Source of the DNA: Colocasia esculenta
Lineage: Eukaryota; Streptophyta; Magnoliopsida; Alismatales; Araceae
Length of the DNA stretch: 64,000 nt
Assembly: GCA_014218235.1 (NCBI GenBank)
Contig: CM024758.1
Span: forward strand, 100,911,698-100,975,697
Direction of reading: 5' to 3'
The notes beneath the pieces are model-generated. The model had not been told where the DNA came from. It searched no databases and saw nothing but the letters and a program-made list of their open reading frames with translations. Within the stretch, counting starts at the first letter, position 1, and each line of letters opens with the position of its first letter. The translations under genes and the position numbers were made by a program. This document shows positions 1 through 12,297 of the stretch, piece by piece.

Positions 1-2116
1 TAGTTTAAAACTAGTTTCGTTATTTTTCATGCACTGTACAATTTGTTCTCTATTTTGAAGCACCATGTGTCAATATAAGGTAGTTCTGGACTGCAATCCA
101 AGAACTTGTCTTTCTCTGTCAGATTCAGGCACAGACCTGTGAACGCGACGGCCCGATAGGCCGCGTTCAGAGGTCTCGTAGCGACAGTATACCCATCACA
201 TTCGATCGCGACGAAGCACCCGTCGCTATCTTGCTGCCTGATCTGACTGTTCCGTCGCGATCTTCACATGCCATTGTCGCGTTCTGTTCCCGACCCGTCG
301 CAACCCTCATTGTGGTCTTTCGTGACCTGGCCCGGGTCTGATAGCCCTGTCGCCTTCTTCATATGTACCATCATGATCTGCCTACCTGATCTGACAAGCC
401 TGTCGCGATCCTTACAAGGCACTGTCGCGTTCTGATCTGACCCCGTCGCTACCCTTACAAGTGACCGACGCGATCTCAGAATTTTTACATGAAACCACGT
501 GTTTTCTTGCAAATCTTACCGTATATACTCGAGATCTGTTTAACATGATAATTAGTGTGTAAATTGCATGTCTTGGGTCTGATCGTTACATGATGTCTGT
601 TAGCATGTTGCATCATGTTACATAGTATGCATGGACCTAAAAGTAATCAATCCATGTAAAAACGGTAATGAACATGAATATGATTCTAAGTATGATATGT
701 GATTTTCTCTATGAACATTGACTATTATCTTGTGATCTAGCTTGTTATGAAATTGAAATGATAAGAATTTGATGTGAATATGTGGATGAATACATGTTAG
801 TATTGACTCGTTAGTTAAGTTGCTATCATGATTTGCATATAAGTTTTCTTTAGCTATATGATTTTCGATGGTTAAATTATTTGTTCATAACTTGCATACA
901 TGTTAGGAAAGATCCGTGACACGTCACTTAAACCTTTGCACCAATAGGCACACCCTTCTTGGGGAATTGAGAGCTCTCTGTCGGTCATTCCAAATCGGCA
1001 AGACTAGCGATCTTTTCCTTAAGACCTCCGTAAGTCTCCACTCTCTATGGATTCCCACATAGAGGCGAGCTGGCTGTACCATGAAGTACCATGGAGATAG
1101 AGAGCACATGTTCCGCATACGATCTATCATTAGTCATCCTCATGTCAAGACACTAACGAATTATGAAAATAAGATACGTCGTTATACTGCCCTTTTGTTC
1201 TCTTGAGCTATGTCATACCTTGACTCTATGATGATCATGTTCTTATTACATTGAGCTTATTATTGAAACTCTGTGGTCATAATATGAATATGTTTGTTCG
1301 GTGCAATCTGGGAGTTCGGTCCATTTGACTAATGCCTATGCAATAGGGGCCCTGTCTGGTCCTGGGTAGGGGCGCCCCAACATACTTATTAACCGCAGGT
1401 GTATGGACTTTTGGTGCTTGGCATAGCACAAACAAATATGCAAGATTTGTGGGAACGTGCCTTCGTGACATGATATGTTTGATATGATAAGTTTGTTCAT
1501 GTGAATACATGAGATCTATATGAATATGGCCAATTCATTTGATACGATTCTACTCTTGAAATATTTGTCCATTGTATATGCAACTCGACATTTGATTGAT
1601 ATGATATCTGTTCTATTCTGCTATTCAATCTGTTAGTATTGCATGCATTGTCATCATATACATGTTCATATCTTACCTATTTAAAATGTTAATCATGTAT
1701 ACTAATGCCGCACAATATTGAGATGTAAATCCTACTGAGCTCGTTCGCTCACCCCCATCGTCCTGCCCTTTTCAGGTAGTGATGAGGAACCAGAGGAGAC
1801 TGATGGGTCAGGGCAAGAGTGATGAGCAACCGCCATATGAAGAGTTGACAATTAGGAATAGATATTGAGTAGTCTACGTAATAGTGAAACTTTTCTTGAA
1901 GTCTTATTTGAATAATGGACCCTTTAGTTGGTCTTTCTATGTAAGGTTGTAACTAGTGGAATGCAATGGAATGAAGAGTACTTTAATGACATTATTATGG
2001 TCTCAAATGTGTTGTTATGTTTAATTGTGACTCTACGCTATTCAACTGTGATACGTCTATTTGTATCGTTCACGTCTCCCGGTATTTATTCCGCTGCCAA
2101 ATATCGGGGCGTGACA
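1..2116 (+). mobile_element. Element G: right part of a Ty3/gypsy-type LTR
   Basis: No coding region is seen. The block ends in GGGGCGTGACA, a typical LTR terminus. It resembles the last 2.3 kb of element F (60,780-63,099) in the same order: a CpG-rich stretch with repeated TCGCGA/GTCGCG motifs at about 140-480, a CTACTGAG...CTCACCCC stem-loop at 1737-1750, and the phrase TTCCGCTGC near the end. The left end lies outside the window, so solo LTR and 3' LTR cannot be told apart. No primer site follows the right end, so it is not a 5' LTR. It abuts H and was probably inserted into it. Confidence 0.7.
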
Positions 2117-5100
2117 GTGGGCCAGCAGGGGAGCTAGCATGGCGATCCTGTGCACGGAAGGTGGATCTCCGTGCTGGGCGGGTTGGCTGGTGTGTTGGCG
2201 ATGGGCTAGCCGGTGCGTCTGAGTCGGAGGCCAGCAGCACCAGAGCTGTGCGATGCAGGTGTACTGAAGGCGGGCCGTGCGCAGCATCAGATGGCGGGAG
2301 AAGGATTCCAGGGCACCTATAAAGGGAACCCGAGGTCCTCAGCAGAAGGGGTTAGAGTTTTTGGAGAGCTTGTAGTTTTTCTACCATTTTTCATTTCAGT
2401 GTTCTTCCTTTCAGCAGAGGGTTGGCGAGTTCAAGTTTTTTTTGAATTTTTAGGTTTCATTTATGTTCTTCCAAAACCAGTTCGGGTGTGGAGATTTTTA
2501 ATTTTTCTTTAGCTTTTTTCTTTTCGTTCTTAGCAGAGAAAGGGGTTAGCTAGTTCAGATTTTTAGGGGGTTTATGTTCTGTATTTCTTGTTCTTCCTTC
2601 TGGTTCGGCTGCAGGGGAGGGAATTCTATTTTGTTTTCTATTTCAATTGTAAGGGGTTTGATCATTTGAGATGGGAGTTTGCCTCTGTGTGGGACTCAGA
2701 TCGGAGTTTGGATCAATTTGGGATTGTGTGTGTTTGATTTTGTAGTTCTCTTCTTCTGTGTTCATCTGGAGAGTGACTGCAATTTGTGGGATTTTTGTTC
2801 GTACATCTCTTTTGATCTGTTCTGTGAGGAATTGAGGCAATTTCTTCGGTTCTTCTATGCTGTGTGAACCGTTCAAGTGGAGTTGTTATTATCTCTTGCT
2901 TTTGTATTGCAACTGTGGTGGGGAGGACGATTGGCAGCTATTTCTTCTGTTCATCCGAAGAGTGACTGCAAATTGTTGTTTTCGTGAATGCTGGAAGGGG
3001 AACGAAGGGATAGTTTGACGTTACAATTTAAATAACTTTTACTGTTGTCTTACGATCATTAGACTGCGAGAGATAGAAATCTGATCGTGGTTTCCTCTTA
3101 CTGTTTGAAGCTGATTGCATTTTACTTCCCGTTTATTCTTCATCCCTCAAGCTGTGAGGGTACAATGCTGTGTTCTTTAGAGAATTAAAATTGTGATTGT
3201 TCATCCCAGTGTTCTAGGGGTACATGATTAAAGTTTTCTTTAAAGAAGTTTGTTCTGCCATCTTTCTTTCTTTGAGTCCAGATCATTCCAAAATGGAAGT
3301 GCATCCATGTGTCGCAAAGTGTTCTTTGTCTAGTTCGATTTGTTCATCCAGTCATTGAAAATTTTTAGTTCAGATTTCTGTTATTGTTGATCCCTCAATT
3401 GTGAGGGTACAGTGATACCAAGTTTATTTTAATTGCAATTCCCTTGTTTTCAGTAAGTTTGATCTGTCAAGATTTTGAGGGATTGGATCAGTGGTGTTAC
3501 ATATTCACTTTTAACGCATTGTCGATAGAGATTTCAAGTCAAGTAGTTTAATTCAAATTCTATTCAGCCTCTCCGTGGATATGACCTGTTCTCACCACTT
3601 TGCTATTTCATATTTGCTATTTTAATTTGGGAGACGTTTAGAGAAAGTGAGCATGTTGATTCATGCACGGAAACTCTGGACAACGAAAGTGCATAGTCAA
3701 CAATGTTGCGTTCAGCATCGTGTATGTTTGATGTGATTCAGTTAAGTGGTGCCGTATGTGTCGGACGCGTTTTAATGTGAAAAGTGCGGCATCTGTGTCG
3801 GACGCATTTTAGGTTCCGTGGCTGAGTTGTGTTGGCTAAGCTGTGAGGTTTTGGTGTGAACTTAGGCCAGGCCTGCTGGTTACTGTTAGGTATGGTTTCA
3901 TACTGTTAGTCTGATAGATTTGTGTGTGTTGTAGTATGCTTATGTTTTATATTATGCATGCTTATGTAATGAAATGTGTGTTTAATGGTTAATGTGTATA
4001 GTGTGACATGTGGTCTCAGTGGTCATGTGATGACCCAGTAGACAGTGTTAAATGGTGGTTAATGAATGGTTGTGTGTAGGATGGCTTGAGGGTCACAGGG
4101 TGACCGATGATAAGCTATTCCTTACACTTGTGTACCGTGGTTTGAAAAAAGGTTATATAAGTATGTAAACCGTGGTTTGTGTGCTTACCGAGTCTGGTGG
4201 TCCGGTGCCTAATTCGGAATACCTCTTTAGTCAGGTACCCCAGGTTCCTAGGTGAGCCAGACACGTGTGTTGTGCTCGGGGCATGTCCCTGTACGTGTGT
4301 ACCACAGAGGTCTGTGTCGTCTTCCTGGACACCCTCACTCCTATGTTTGAGTTGTACGTCTGACTGAGGGAAAGACGACTGTGGGCAGCGGCTTGTGTTT
4401 GTGGGTGTGCAGTCGCTTGTAGCGCGCTCGTAGTTGGGGGGACGGACACCAGTAGATGTACTGGGCCCCAGCTAGTCCTGTTTCCAGTGTCTCACTTTAG
4501 GGAGCTCGGGCCGGAGTCCCAGAAGGTGCCAGACATGGGCCTACGGGGGAGTGACCTGCAGGTTGTGGTGTTGGTTGGTCTCCACTGTTCTTTTGCTTTA
4601 CTGTGGTAGTGGAGCGGCAATTGGACCTTCCATCTGTGACTGCGAGACTAAGAGGTAGTTCTTGTATTTTGTTGTCCGAGTTGGATATTGGCATCATGAA
4701 CCAGTAGTCCGTTCCCGTATGGTGGCATCGTTTCCGTACCGACTCGTGTTTGGCCATTGGTTGTGGTTGTGTGTGATCCGCTGGTTAAGATTGTAATGTT
4801 GTGGTGTGCCTGAAGGTGGCATGGTTCTGTGGTTTAGTGTTGTACCTCATGGTAGCAGGTACATGTACCCTCGAGGGTAGTGTTGTGTTGTGGTACGTGA
4901 GTCTCGTCCTCAGCAGATGTTGAGGTGTGACCGTTCGTACTGTGGAGATCTTGCAGTGTGATTCTCCATGCTGTGTGTTTCTAGTTATGGTTTGGTATGG
5001 GGGTATTGGCTGGTTGTCGCCAATCCTGATACTCCGTGCGTGCTGTTTACCAGTGAGATTGTGGCCTAGGCAGTGGTTTGCCAGTGAGGCTTATGGTCGA

Positions 5101-5719
5101 GGTGGTTCGGCTGTAGGGAGGACTAGCAGTGTTAAGCTAGTCCTTTATTTCCCTTTATTTTTCGAAGACTGGGTTTAGCCGGTGTGCTCGTGATTAGTTG
5201 TCATTGAACATGCTTGTGTGTGCATGTTATGCTTCGGCTACCGGTGTTGCCAGTGAGATCCTTTGGGGTTGAGGTCTCTTTGTGTTGCTGTGGTTTCGTT
5301 GTGGGAGGTCCCTACTGAGCCGGTGACTTGTTGGGGCTCACTCCCTTACAGTGTGTTTCAGGTGTGGGCCGACTTTGGCAGGAGTTAGCTGATGTTGGCG
5401 TGGTTTACGCAGGAGTAGTGTAGACTTGTACCACCAGCAGTAGAGTAGTTGAGTCGTCTGAGCTTGTGCTCCCTCGGGGTATGCCCCAGGTAGTTGTACA
5501 CTCTTTAATTGGACATGTAAAATTGTAATTGAGACTTTTGTACATTGTGGTTTATAGTTATAAACACTTGTACTTTCCTATGTTTAATACTGTAATTGTG
5601 GTCTTTTATATTCTTACTGGACACGTGTTAGTGATATCCCTTGCGAGACTTCGGTTCGTTCACGGGAGACGGATCTGGATATCGACCCTTATTGGGTATA
5701 AATATCTAGGGCCGTTATA
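2117..5719 (+). mobile_element. Element H: gypsy-type LTR fragment with a long leader
   Basis: This is about 3.6 kb without a gene. It has a TATA box at 2318-2324. Its last 400 bases match the layout of the A and B LTRs: CCTACTGAG, a stem, CTCACTCCC, a CCCTCGGGGTATGCCCC phrase like that of A, and a terminal GGGCCGTTATA resembling GGGCCGTTACA of A with one C-to-T change. I read it as the R-U5 part of an A-like LTR whose U3 was separated by insertion G. At 3144-3160 and 3393-3406 it holds small CCCTCA/TGAGGG hairpins. Copia pol sequence of element I starts within 20 bases of its right end, so H was inserted into I. Its own TSD cannot be tested because the left end is outside the window. Confidence 0.6.
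2318..2324 (+). promoter_or_regulatory. TATA box of LTR H
   Basis: TATAAAG sits in a GC-rich stretch just upstream of a long pyrimidine-rich leader, as expected for an LTR promoter. The position fits the TATA-like sites in LTRs D and F. Confidence 0.5.
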
Positions 5720-5739
5720 CTGCCTTAATGGGTTCTTCA

Positions 5740-5985
5740 CATAAAATAAAGTCTATTTTGACTAAACATGGGGGAGAATTTGATAATAAGTCTTTTTCTG
5801 ACTATGTGCTGAATTAAGTATTTTTCACAGATTCTCTTCTCCAAGAACTCCAAAACAAAATGAAGTTGTGGAAAGAAAGAATAGAACTCTTATGGAAATG
5901 GCTAGGTCCATGCTCTTGGAAAGTAAATTGCCTAATTCCTTCTGGGCTGAAGCTGTGAATACAATAAATCACATTTGAATAGAGC
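5740..5985 (+). pseudogene. Element I: copia integrase remnant
   Basis: The translated pieces give HGGEFDNKSF, then the copia integrase phrase PRTPKQNEVVERKNRTLMEM, then LPNSFWAEAV. These come from the integrase core around its last catalytic Glu and the region after it. Pieces lie in different frames and an in-frame stop follows the first block. The N-terminal half of pol is missing because H lies directly upstream. The function would be joining element cDNA to host DNA; this copy cannot do it. Confidence 0.75.
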
Positions 5986-6625
5986 ATTAGTTAGACCAAA
6001 ATTTAGAAAAACCTCCTATGAACTTTTGAAAAACAAAAAACCCACTTTGCTTACTTCAAAGTTTTTGGTTGTAAATACTTTGTACATAACAACAATAAAT
6101 AAAATCTTGACAAATTTGATGCTAAGAGTTTTGAGGCTATTTTTCTTGGTTATTCTGAAAATTCTAGGGCTTATAGAGTTTATGTTCTTAAGAATAAAAT
6201 TGTGGAAGAATCTCCACGCCATCTTTGATGAAAACTCTAATAACTTTGATGGTTCTATGTCTTGCAGGACTCCACAAAATGATGAAGAAGATGACTTCAT
6301 TATTGAGTCTTCACCAACTATTGAGGAGTATGAAGATGCATTTGAAAATCTGGACAATCAAGCACCTAACAAAAGTGGACCAGGTAACATTGCTCTTGAA
6401 TTGTCTGAATCAAGTGAGGAAACATTTGAATTTCACTTTTTGAAAGATCATCCAGTTGGAAGTGTCATTGGTGATTTGCATGATAGAGTTAGAACTAGAT
6501 CTTCTTTTCAGAATGTAATAAATAAAGACCTCTTGACACTAATTTCCCAGATTGAACCTAAGTCTATTGATGAAGCTCTAACCAGTAAAGATTGTATCAA
6601 TACAATGCATGATGAACTTCATTAA
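5975..6625 (+). pseudogene. Element I: integrase-RT linker and start of RT
   Basis: This open stretch of 216 residues covers the poorly conserved linker after integrase and the first conserved bases of RT. It contains FHFLKDHPVGSVIGDLHDRV, then VRTRSS, LISQIEPKSIDEAL and a final MHDELH. This is the usual order in SIRE-like copia elements, and it parallels the KKDHPRDNIIGDP block of element C. The first 60 residues are out of frame with the ancestral protein. The frame ends in a stop just before a tandem duplication of 46 bases. It is a remnant, not a host gene. Confidence 0.7.
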
Positions 6626-6715
6626 TTTGATAGAAATAAAGTATGGGAATTAGTACCTAGATCTAGATCAATTTGATAGAAATAAAGTATGGGAATTAGT
6701 ACCTAGATCTAGTGA
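6624..6715 (+). repeat. 46-bp tandem duplication in element I pol
   Basis: The block starting AATTTGATAGAAATAAAG occurs at 6624 and again at 6670, in perfect tandem up to the phrase CCTAGATCTAG. Since 46 is not a multiple of three, the duplication shifts the RT frame as well as adding stops. Confidence 0.9.
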
Positions 6716-7310
6716 CCAATCTGTGATTGACACTAGATGGGTGTTCAAAAATAAATTGAATGAAAATGGATAAGCTGTTAGGAATAAAGCTAGACTAGTT
6801 GCCAAGGGGTACAATGAAGAGTTTGATAATGACTTTAAAGAATCATTTGCTCCTGTAGTTAGACTAGAAGTTGTGAGATTCTTTCTTACTTTTGCATCAT
6901 TCTTGAAATTTAAAGTATATCAAATAGATGTAAAAAGTGCCTTCTTGAATCGTTACATCAAGGAAAATCTTTTTGTGGAACAACCTCCTGAATTTGAAAA
7001 TGAAAAATATTCTGATCATATTTTTAAACTCAATAAGACACTTTATGGTCTTAAGCAAGCTCCAAGAGCTTGGTATGACCGCTTGAGTTCATTTCTTTTG
7101 AATAAAGGATACACAAGAGGTAATGTAGACCAAACCTTATTTACAAAAATTGTCAATAATTAGATCATTGTTGTTCAAATTTATGTTGATGACATAATTT
7201 TTGGGTCTACAAATAAAGAGTTGTGTATTGAATTTGCTAACCATATGCAAACTGAATTTGAAATGAGTTTGATGGGTGACTTATAATTCTTTTTGGGATT
7301 GCAGGTACAT
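6716..7310 (+). pseudogene. Element I: copia reverse transcriptase remnant
   Basis: This is the Ty1/copia RT domain (RVT_2 type). In order it shows NKARLVAKGYNEEF, SFAPVVRLEVVR, QIDVKSAFLNRYIKE, VEQPPEFE, LYGLKQAPRAWYDRL and the catalytic block VQIYVDDIIFGS near 7175-7210. The catalytic Asp pair is present. Nonsense codons interrupt it near 6770, at 7161 (just before the catalytic block) and at about 7284. RT would copy element RNA into cDNA inside virus-like particles. SIRE-like affinity is inferred from similarity to element C and from the third-region layout. Confidence 0.85.
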
Positions 7311-7329
7311 TAAACCAATTAATGTATAT

Positions 7330-8110
7330 TCATAAGTAAAAAAATATGTGAAAGAACTTTTGAAGAGATTTGACTTTCAGCACCTCAAACATTCAAGCAC
7401 ACCAATTGTAATAAATGTAAGATTAGAGGAAGATTCATCTGGTAAGCCTGTAGATCTAAAGACCTATAGAGATATGATTAGCTCTCTAATTTACCTCACA
7501 ACCTCTAGACTAGATATTCAATTTAGTATGTGCATGTGTGCAAGTTTTCAGACCAATCCTAAGGAAAGTCACATGTTAGCCGTCAATTTTTTTTAGATAT
7601 CATGTTGGAACATGGAATATGGTATCCTATTGGTTGCAAATTAGATTTAATGACTTACTGTGATGCTGATTATACTAGTTGCAAGCTTGATAGAAAAGGT
7701 ACTAGTGGTTTGTGTTTATATCTAGGTGGATGCCTAATTTATTGGACTTCTAAAAAGCAACACTCAGTAGCTCTATCCAATGTAGAGGCTGAATACGTTG
7801 CGGCTAGTTGTTGTGGCACTTCAGTTTTTTGGGTGAAACATCAGCTCCTAGACTATAATCATAAATTGAGTTGTATTTCTATTTAATGTGATAACGCTAG
7901 TGCAATCAATTTGTTTAAAAATCTAATTCAGCATTCATGAACAAAACACATTGAAATAAGACACAATTTTTTAAGAGATGAGGTTGTTAAGAAATTATTT
8001 GAGCTTCACTTTATTGAAACTAAAAATCAAATTGCAGACATTCTCACTAAACCTCTCTCAGAAAATAGATTTTCATCTTTAAGGATAGAGTTTGGTTGTG
8101 CAAATTTTCA
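7330..8110 (+). pseudogene. Element I: copia RNase H and end of pol
   Basis: After RT the sequence keeps SSLIYLTTSRLDIQFSMCMC, then TYCDADYTSCKLDRKGTSG, WTSKKQHSVALSNVEAEYVA and, past a stop, DNASAIN and ADILTKPLSEN. This is the RNase H domain and the typical copia pol end. Catalytic Asp and Glu blocks are visible, but stops at about 7595 and 7884 and a frameshift break it. A short gap near 7596-7602 has lost the segment that normally joins LMAIKRI to the YWYP block. It degrades the RNA strand of RNA:DNA hybrids in the intact family. Confidence 0.8.
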
Positions 8111-9506
8111 CATCCTTGATATCTTCCATCTCATTCTTGCAAATAAAAGCCCTCTTATTTTTGCTAATAAATTCTTGCTTCTCACATTGCATTAGCATTT
8201 TTGGTATATCAAATAGTGATTTGAAGAAAAGTAAGTAAGGTATGTCTACACACTTTCACTATGCGTGAGTATATATCTCCGCAAATATCAAGAGCCTTTT
8301 GTGCAATTATTGAGGGGGAGCCTTGTCATTCAATAAAACATTCTTGATGGTTCTTCTTTCACATCATTCAATTCTTCCTTTATCAATAATCATCATATTC
8401 ACCCTATGAGGGGGAGTTACATGAAAAGGGGAGTCATTATCAACTCTTCACTCAATTCCCTTGACACTTTTGTTTATCTTGAACCCCAACATTAGGATTT
8501 TTGAGTCCTTGTGACATTTTTATATGAGAGATTTAAGACATGCAAACTAAACTAATTGTGCATCTCATTTAGTTTCAAAGATTCAATCTAAACCCACAAT
8601 CGTGCAGGTTTTTAATGTTGAATGTCTTTAAACTTATTTGCAAAACACTTGTAGGCACATGAGTCGCTTTAATGTTTAACATGTGCATGTTTAAGCTTTA
8701 TCTTTAACAAATGATAAGGATACTATCTCTACATTCATAGCCATGGTTTTTCTAGTCAGTGCAACTATATTCATGCACAACATCAAAAGAAAAATGATCA
8801 ACAATATGAAAAGATACAAACAGAGCAATGCAAATTCTTGTACTACTGAGTAACTAGGCCATCTCACCTAAAGAAGTGGTTTGTCTTGCGTCAAAAAGTG
8901 GAAAACAAAATTTTCATCTCTATGTAAGATATTGAAAGTTAAACCACTGAGTAATCAGGGGGTCTTGCATCTAGTAAATGTGATCTCTTGCACTGAAAAG
9001 TGAGATTTAACCAATTTATCTTGTATTTTCTTTTCCAGTAAAATGAAAGGAATTTAAAATAGTTAGTACAGAAAGCATAAGACCTAAATAAAGTTCATGA
9101 ACAATGAGTTTAGACCTATTATTCTACATTGTGTTAAATATAAAGCTACTAACCTCCTATGTTAAACACTTTTACTACCTCATATAGGTCACTTTGACTC
9201 ACATTTGCATCATTATTTTAACTACATTCAGATCATTATATCTTGCTATACATTATGTTGAGTGTGTCTTTGTGATTAAACTTTGATGCACAATAGTAAA
9301 ATATAATAATTTCTCTCATATGTCAATATCACTTCGACTCACTCATTTTGATCATTCCTGAACATTTCCTCCCACACATTCATTCCTTGACTTCATGCCA
9401 TTTATATTTCACTTCAACTTTTTTGATGTTGTCAAAAGGGGGAGAAAACGAATGACCTTATGGGCATATGGGGGAGAAAAAGAATGAGCATTTATTTTGT
9501 CATCAT
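8111..9506 (+). mobile_element. Element I: region between pol and 3' LTR, no intact gene
   Basis: This is AT-rich and holds no credible ORF. In SIRE-like elements this place carries a third ORF; here it would be lost or fully decayed. Three extra polypurine-like tracts lie in it: AGGGGGAG near 8409, AAAAGGGGGAGAAAA near 9434 and TGGGGGAGAAAAAG near 9469. Confidence 0.6.
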
Positions 9507-9520
9507 AAAAAGGGGGGAAA
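9507..9520 (+). other. Polypurine tract of element I
   Basis: AAAAGGGGGGAAA lies directly before TGTTGTGTTGAG, the start of the 3' LTR. It would prime plus-strand DNA synthesis. Confidence 0.75.
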
Positions 9521-11219
9521 TGTTGTGTTGAGTGTGTATTCAATATTTTGATGATTTTAATGATAACTAAACACATTGATATTAATGATGTCTAAACACT
9601 CAAACTTTAATTTTGAAGATGACATATTGTACATATTATGATGATGACTAAACAATATGTTTTTGATACTTCATATTTCATATTTTGATGATAATGACAT
9701 GTTTTTATGGTTCACAGTTCATATATACATGTTTACACAACTTTGTCATAGTTGCGTCGATGCAAGTTGAAAATCAGGTCGACGCACATAGTATGTCTAG
9801 TAAGCTTATGAAGGGAAAAGTCACAGCTGTGTCAATGCAAGTTGAAATTAGGTCGGCACACATAGTTTGTCCATTAAACTTATGAAGGACAAAGTCACAG
9901 TTGTGTCGACGCAAGTTGAAATCAGGTCGACACACATAGTCTATCCAGTAATCTTTTGAAGAACGAAGTCAGTTGCGTTGACACACATGCAAACATGCGT
10001 CGACGCACGTCGTGTGAACGTTCAGAAATGAAAAGGGGATGAATTAAAAAAGGTGTGACTTATCCTTGGAGATTATGGGCGAATATTTTATTACCAAAAT
10101 ACCCTTTCATCCAAGTGGCAATGAGAAGAAGGACTTGTGGGCACGTGGCAACCTTGGGTGAACCCTAGGTTTCTGTGCACATGTGTCTCACGTACAAGGG
10201 AGTGCACTGAGGCTATAAAAAACCTTCTGTCTCATTTGGAGCAGAGATCCATCATAGAGAGCAAGGCCAAGCATAGAGAGAGAGAGTTAGAGTGCTAAAA
10301 GAGCAGTAGATCAAAGAAAAGAGCAATAGATCAAAGAGAAGAGTAGTAGAGTAAGAAGGAGCAGTTGTGCAAAGAAGAAGCAATAAAACTAAGAAGAAGA
10401 AGCAGATCTGAAAGAAGGTGGAAGAGGAAGCTAGTGCAAGAGCAGAAGCATGAAGCTCAACATCTGTGGGAGAACTCAAAAGAAGTAGTTCAGATCGAAA
10501 TTACTTAGCAAATCAGAGCTGAAATAGAGTATTACAAATTGAAGAAGAACTCTATCTAATCTTCTCAAGGGCTTTCAATCCAAGCTTCAAGCAGATCATT
10601 TTCATCGAGGAACATCCAATTCATCTTTCTAATCTTCATCTCTATGGAATGTTCATCCAAATTTGTTTTTGATTGTGTTTAAGCAATTTGCACAAGTGTT
10701 CTGTGCAGATCTCAATGCATGTGAGTGTGTGAATCAGATCAGTGCTAGAGGATCTGATCTCTTATGAACATGATCTAGCTTAAGTATGTTTGAGCCATCA
10801 AGCTCTGTGTGTGTGTGGTTTGAGCCGTCGTACTCAAGTGTATTTGAGTCGTCGTGCTCAAGTGTGTTAGAGCCGTCATGCTCATGTGTGTTGTACTTTT
10901 TTCTTTGAGTAGTGTGTGCCTCACTGTGTGAGGGGTGAATGTAGGAATCACTGGTGTGATTTTCGAACCACCTAAAAATCTTCTATGCAGTGGTTTGATA
11001 TGCTTTATGCACTAAATGCATGCATAGGGATTTCTCTTACACACTACGTGTTAATTTTCTCACACACTAGTCTACAGTTTAATCATATAAGCATATCAGA
11101 TCAGTGTGGTTTTCGTTGAATTGATTCATAATCTGAAGTAATTTTTAAATTGCTTAAGCTTCCGCTGTGATTGGTAATAGATTTATTCAACCCCCCCTTC
11201 TAGATCTATCCACCCTACA
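9521..11219 (+). mobile_element. Element I 3' LTR (SIRE-like copia)
   Basis: It starts with TGTTGTG after the polypurine tract and ends in a C-rich phrase (TTCAACCCCCCCTTCTAG) followed by CACCCTACA. The exact end could also be 11,233. U3 holds an array of GTCGACGCAC-like motifs at about 9755-10,010. TATAAAA lies at 10,214, followed by a purine-rich leader and the U5 phrase around AACCACCTAAAAATC. Length is about 1.7 kb. The 5' LTR is not in the window. Repeated GAGCCGTC/GAGTCGTC motifs occur at 10,790-10,880. Confidence 0.8.
10214..10220 (+). promoter_or_regulatory. TATA box of the element I LTR
   Basis: TATAAAA is followed by TCTCATTTGGAG, the same phrase that follows the TATA box at 15,552. 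This supports it as the promoter core of the family. Confidence 0.7.
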
Positions 11220-11493
11220 TATTCGATCCTACAAAGTTGTGATTAGCAAGAGTTGTCTACCATTTGGGCTTGGTATGATTGGTCGAGTCCCTCGAGGTCA
11301 TGTGAAGATGCCAATTGGATCCCAATTTCCGCTAGGAGTTTGCCGAAAGCTTCTGATTCACATGCTAGAGGGTGTTATGTGTCTCATGAGGAAATAATAG
11401 GAGTAAATTAAGATAAATGTCTATGTCTTAATTTTCTATGAATCTAAAAGTCTGCATGTTATTAATTATTACTACAACTTTATTTTCAGAAAA
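11220..11493 (+). mobile_element. Element J leader, partial
   Basis: No ORF of interest is seen. The block ends in a pyrimidine stretch and AG (ACTTTATTTTCAG) four bases before the gag ATG, which resembles a splice acceptor. A primer site is not recognisable. The 5' LTR of J was lost or separated by insertion I. Confidence 0.45.
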
Positions 11494-12297
11494 ATGTCGC
11501 TTGCAAACCCACTCCCTGGCATACTAGATGACAAGTGTCTTACTGATGCTAACTACGCTGATTGGCTTCGGAACCTGAGAATTATTCTTACGGCAGAGAA
11601 AATTGTGTATGTCCTCGATGAGATCGTGTCCGAGCCAGTGGAAGGGGCTAGTGAGGAAGATGTTTCTCACTATAAGAACTATAAGGAGAAATCAATTCTT
11701 GCTCAATGTTGTGCATTAACCTCCATGACTTCCGAGCTACAAAGATAGCATGAAAATATGGATGCTCAATCCATCATGATACATCTCCGCACCTTGTTTG
11801 AGGAGCAGGAATGGACTCAAAGATACGATATATCAAAGAGTTTGTTCAGGGCAAGGATGGCAGAAGGGGCATCAGTTCAAAACCATGTCTTGAAGGTGAT
11901 TGAGTGGATCGAGGAGCTCATAGATCTGGGACTTATCCTAGAGGATGACCTATGCGTGGATCTCATACTTCAATCCCCTCCAGATTCCTTTTCACGGTTC
12001 ATTATGAATTTCAATATGAGCAAGATAGAAGCAACCCTACCTGAGCTTCTCAATATGTTGAGGGAAGTTGAGTGTTCCATCAAGAAGGAGAAGCCAGTTC
12101 TCCATGTTGATGAGATCAACAAGAAGAGGAAGGCATGGAAGGCCCTTAGGAAGGGCGAAGGCAAAGGCAATAAATCGGGCAAGACAAAGGTTGCTAAGAA
12201 AGACCTGATCAAGGACAAAGGAAAGTGCTTCCACTGCGGCAAGGATGGTCATTGGAAAAGGAAATTCAAGGAATACCTTACAGAAAAGGAAAAATAG
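11494..12297 (+). pseudogene. Element J: copia Gag
   Basis: Gag forms the particle that packages element RNA. The ATG at 11,494 opens a frame with LTDANYADWLRNLRIILTAE and then a UBN2-type Gag region with SIMIHLRTLFEEQ and SVQNHVLKVIEWIEEL. One TAG at about 11,746 splits it; both parts are in one frame. The C-terminus is Lys-rich and carries a knuckle starting CFHCGKDGHWKRKF. In that knuckle the last Cys of CX2CX4HX4C is replaced by Phe. Length is about 267 residues, normal for this copia group. The lineage is not assigned. Confidence 0.8.
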
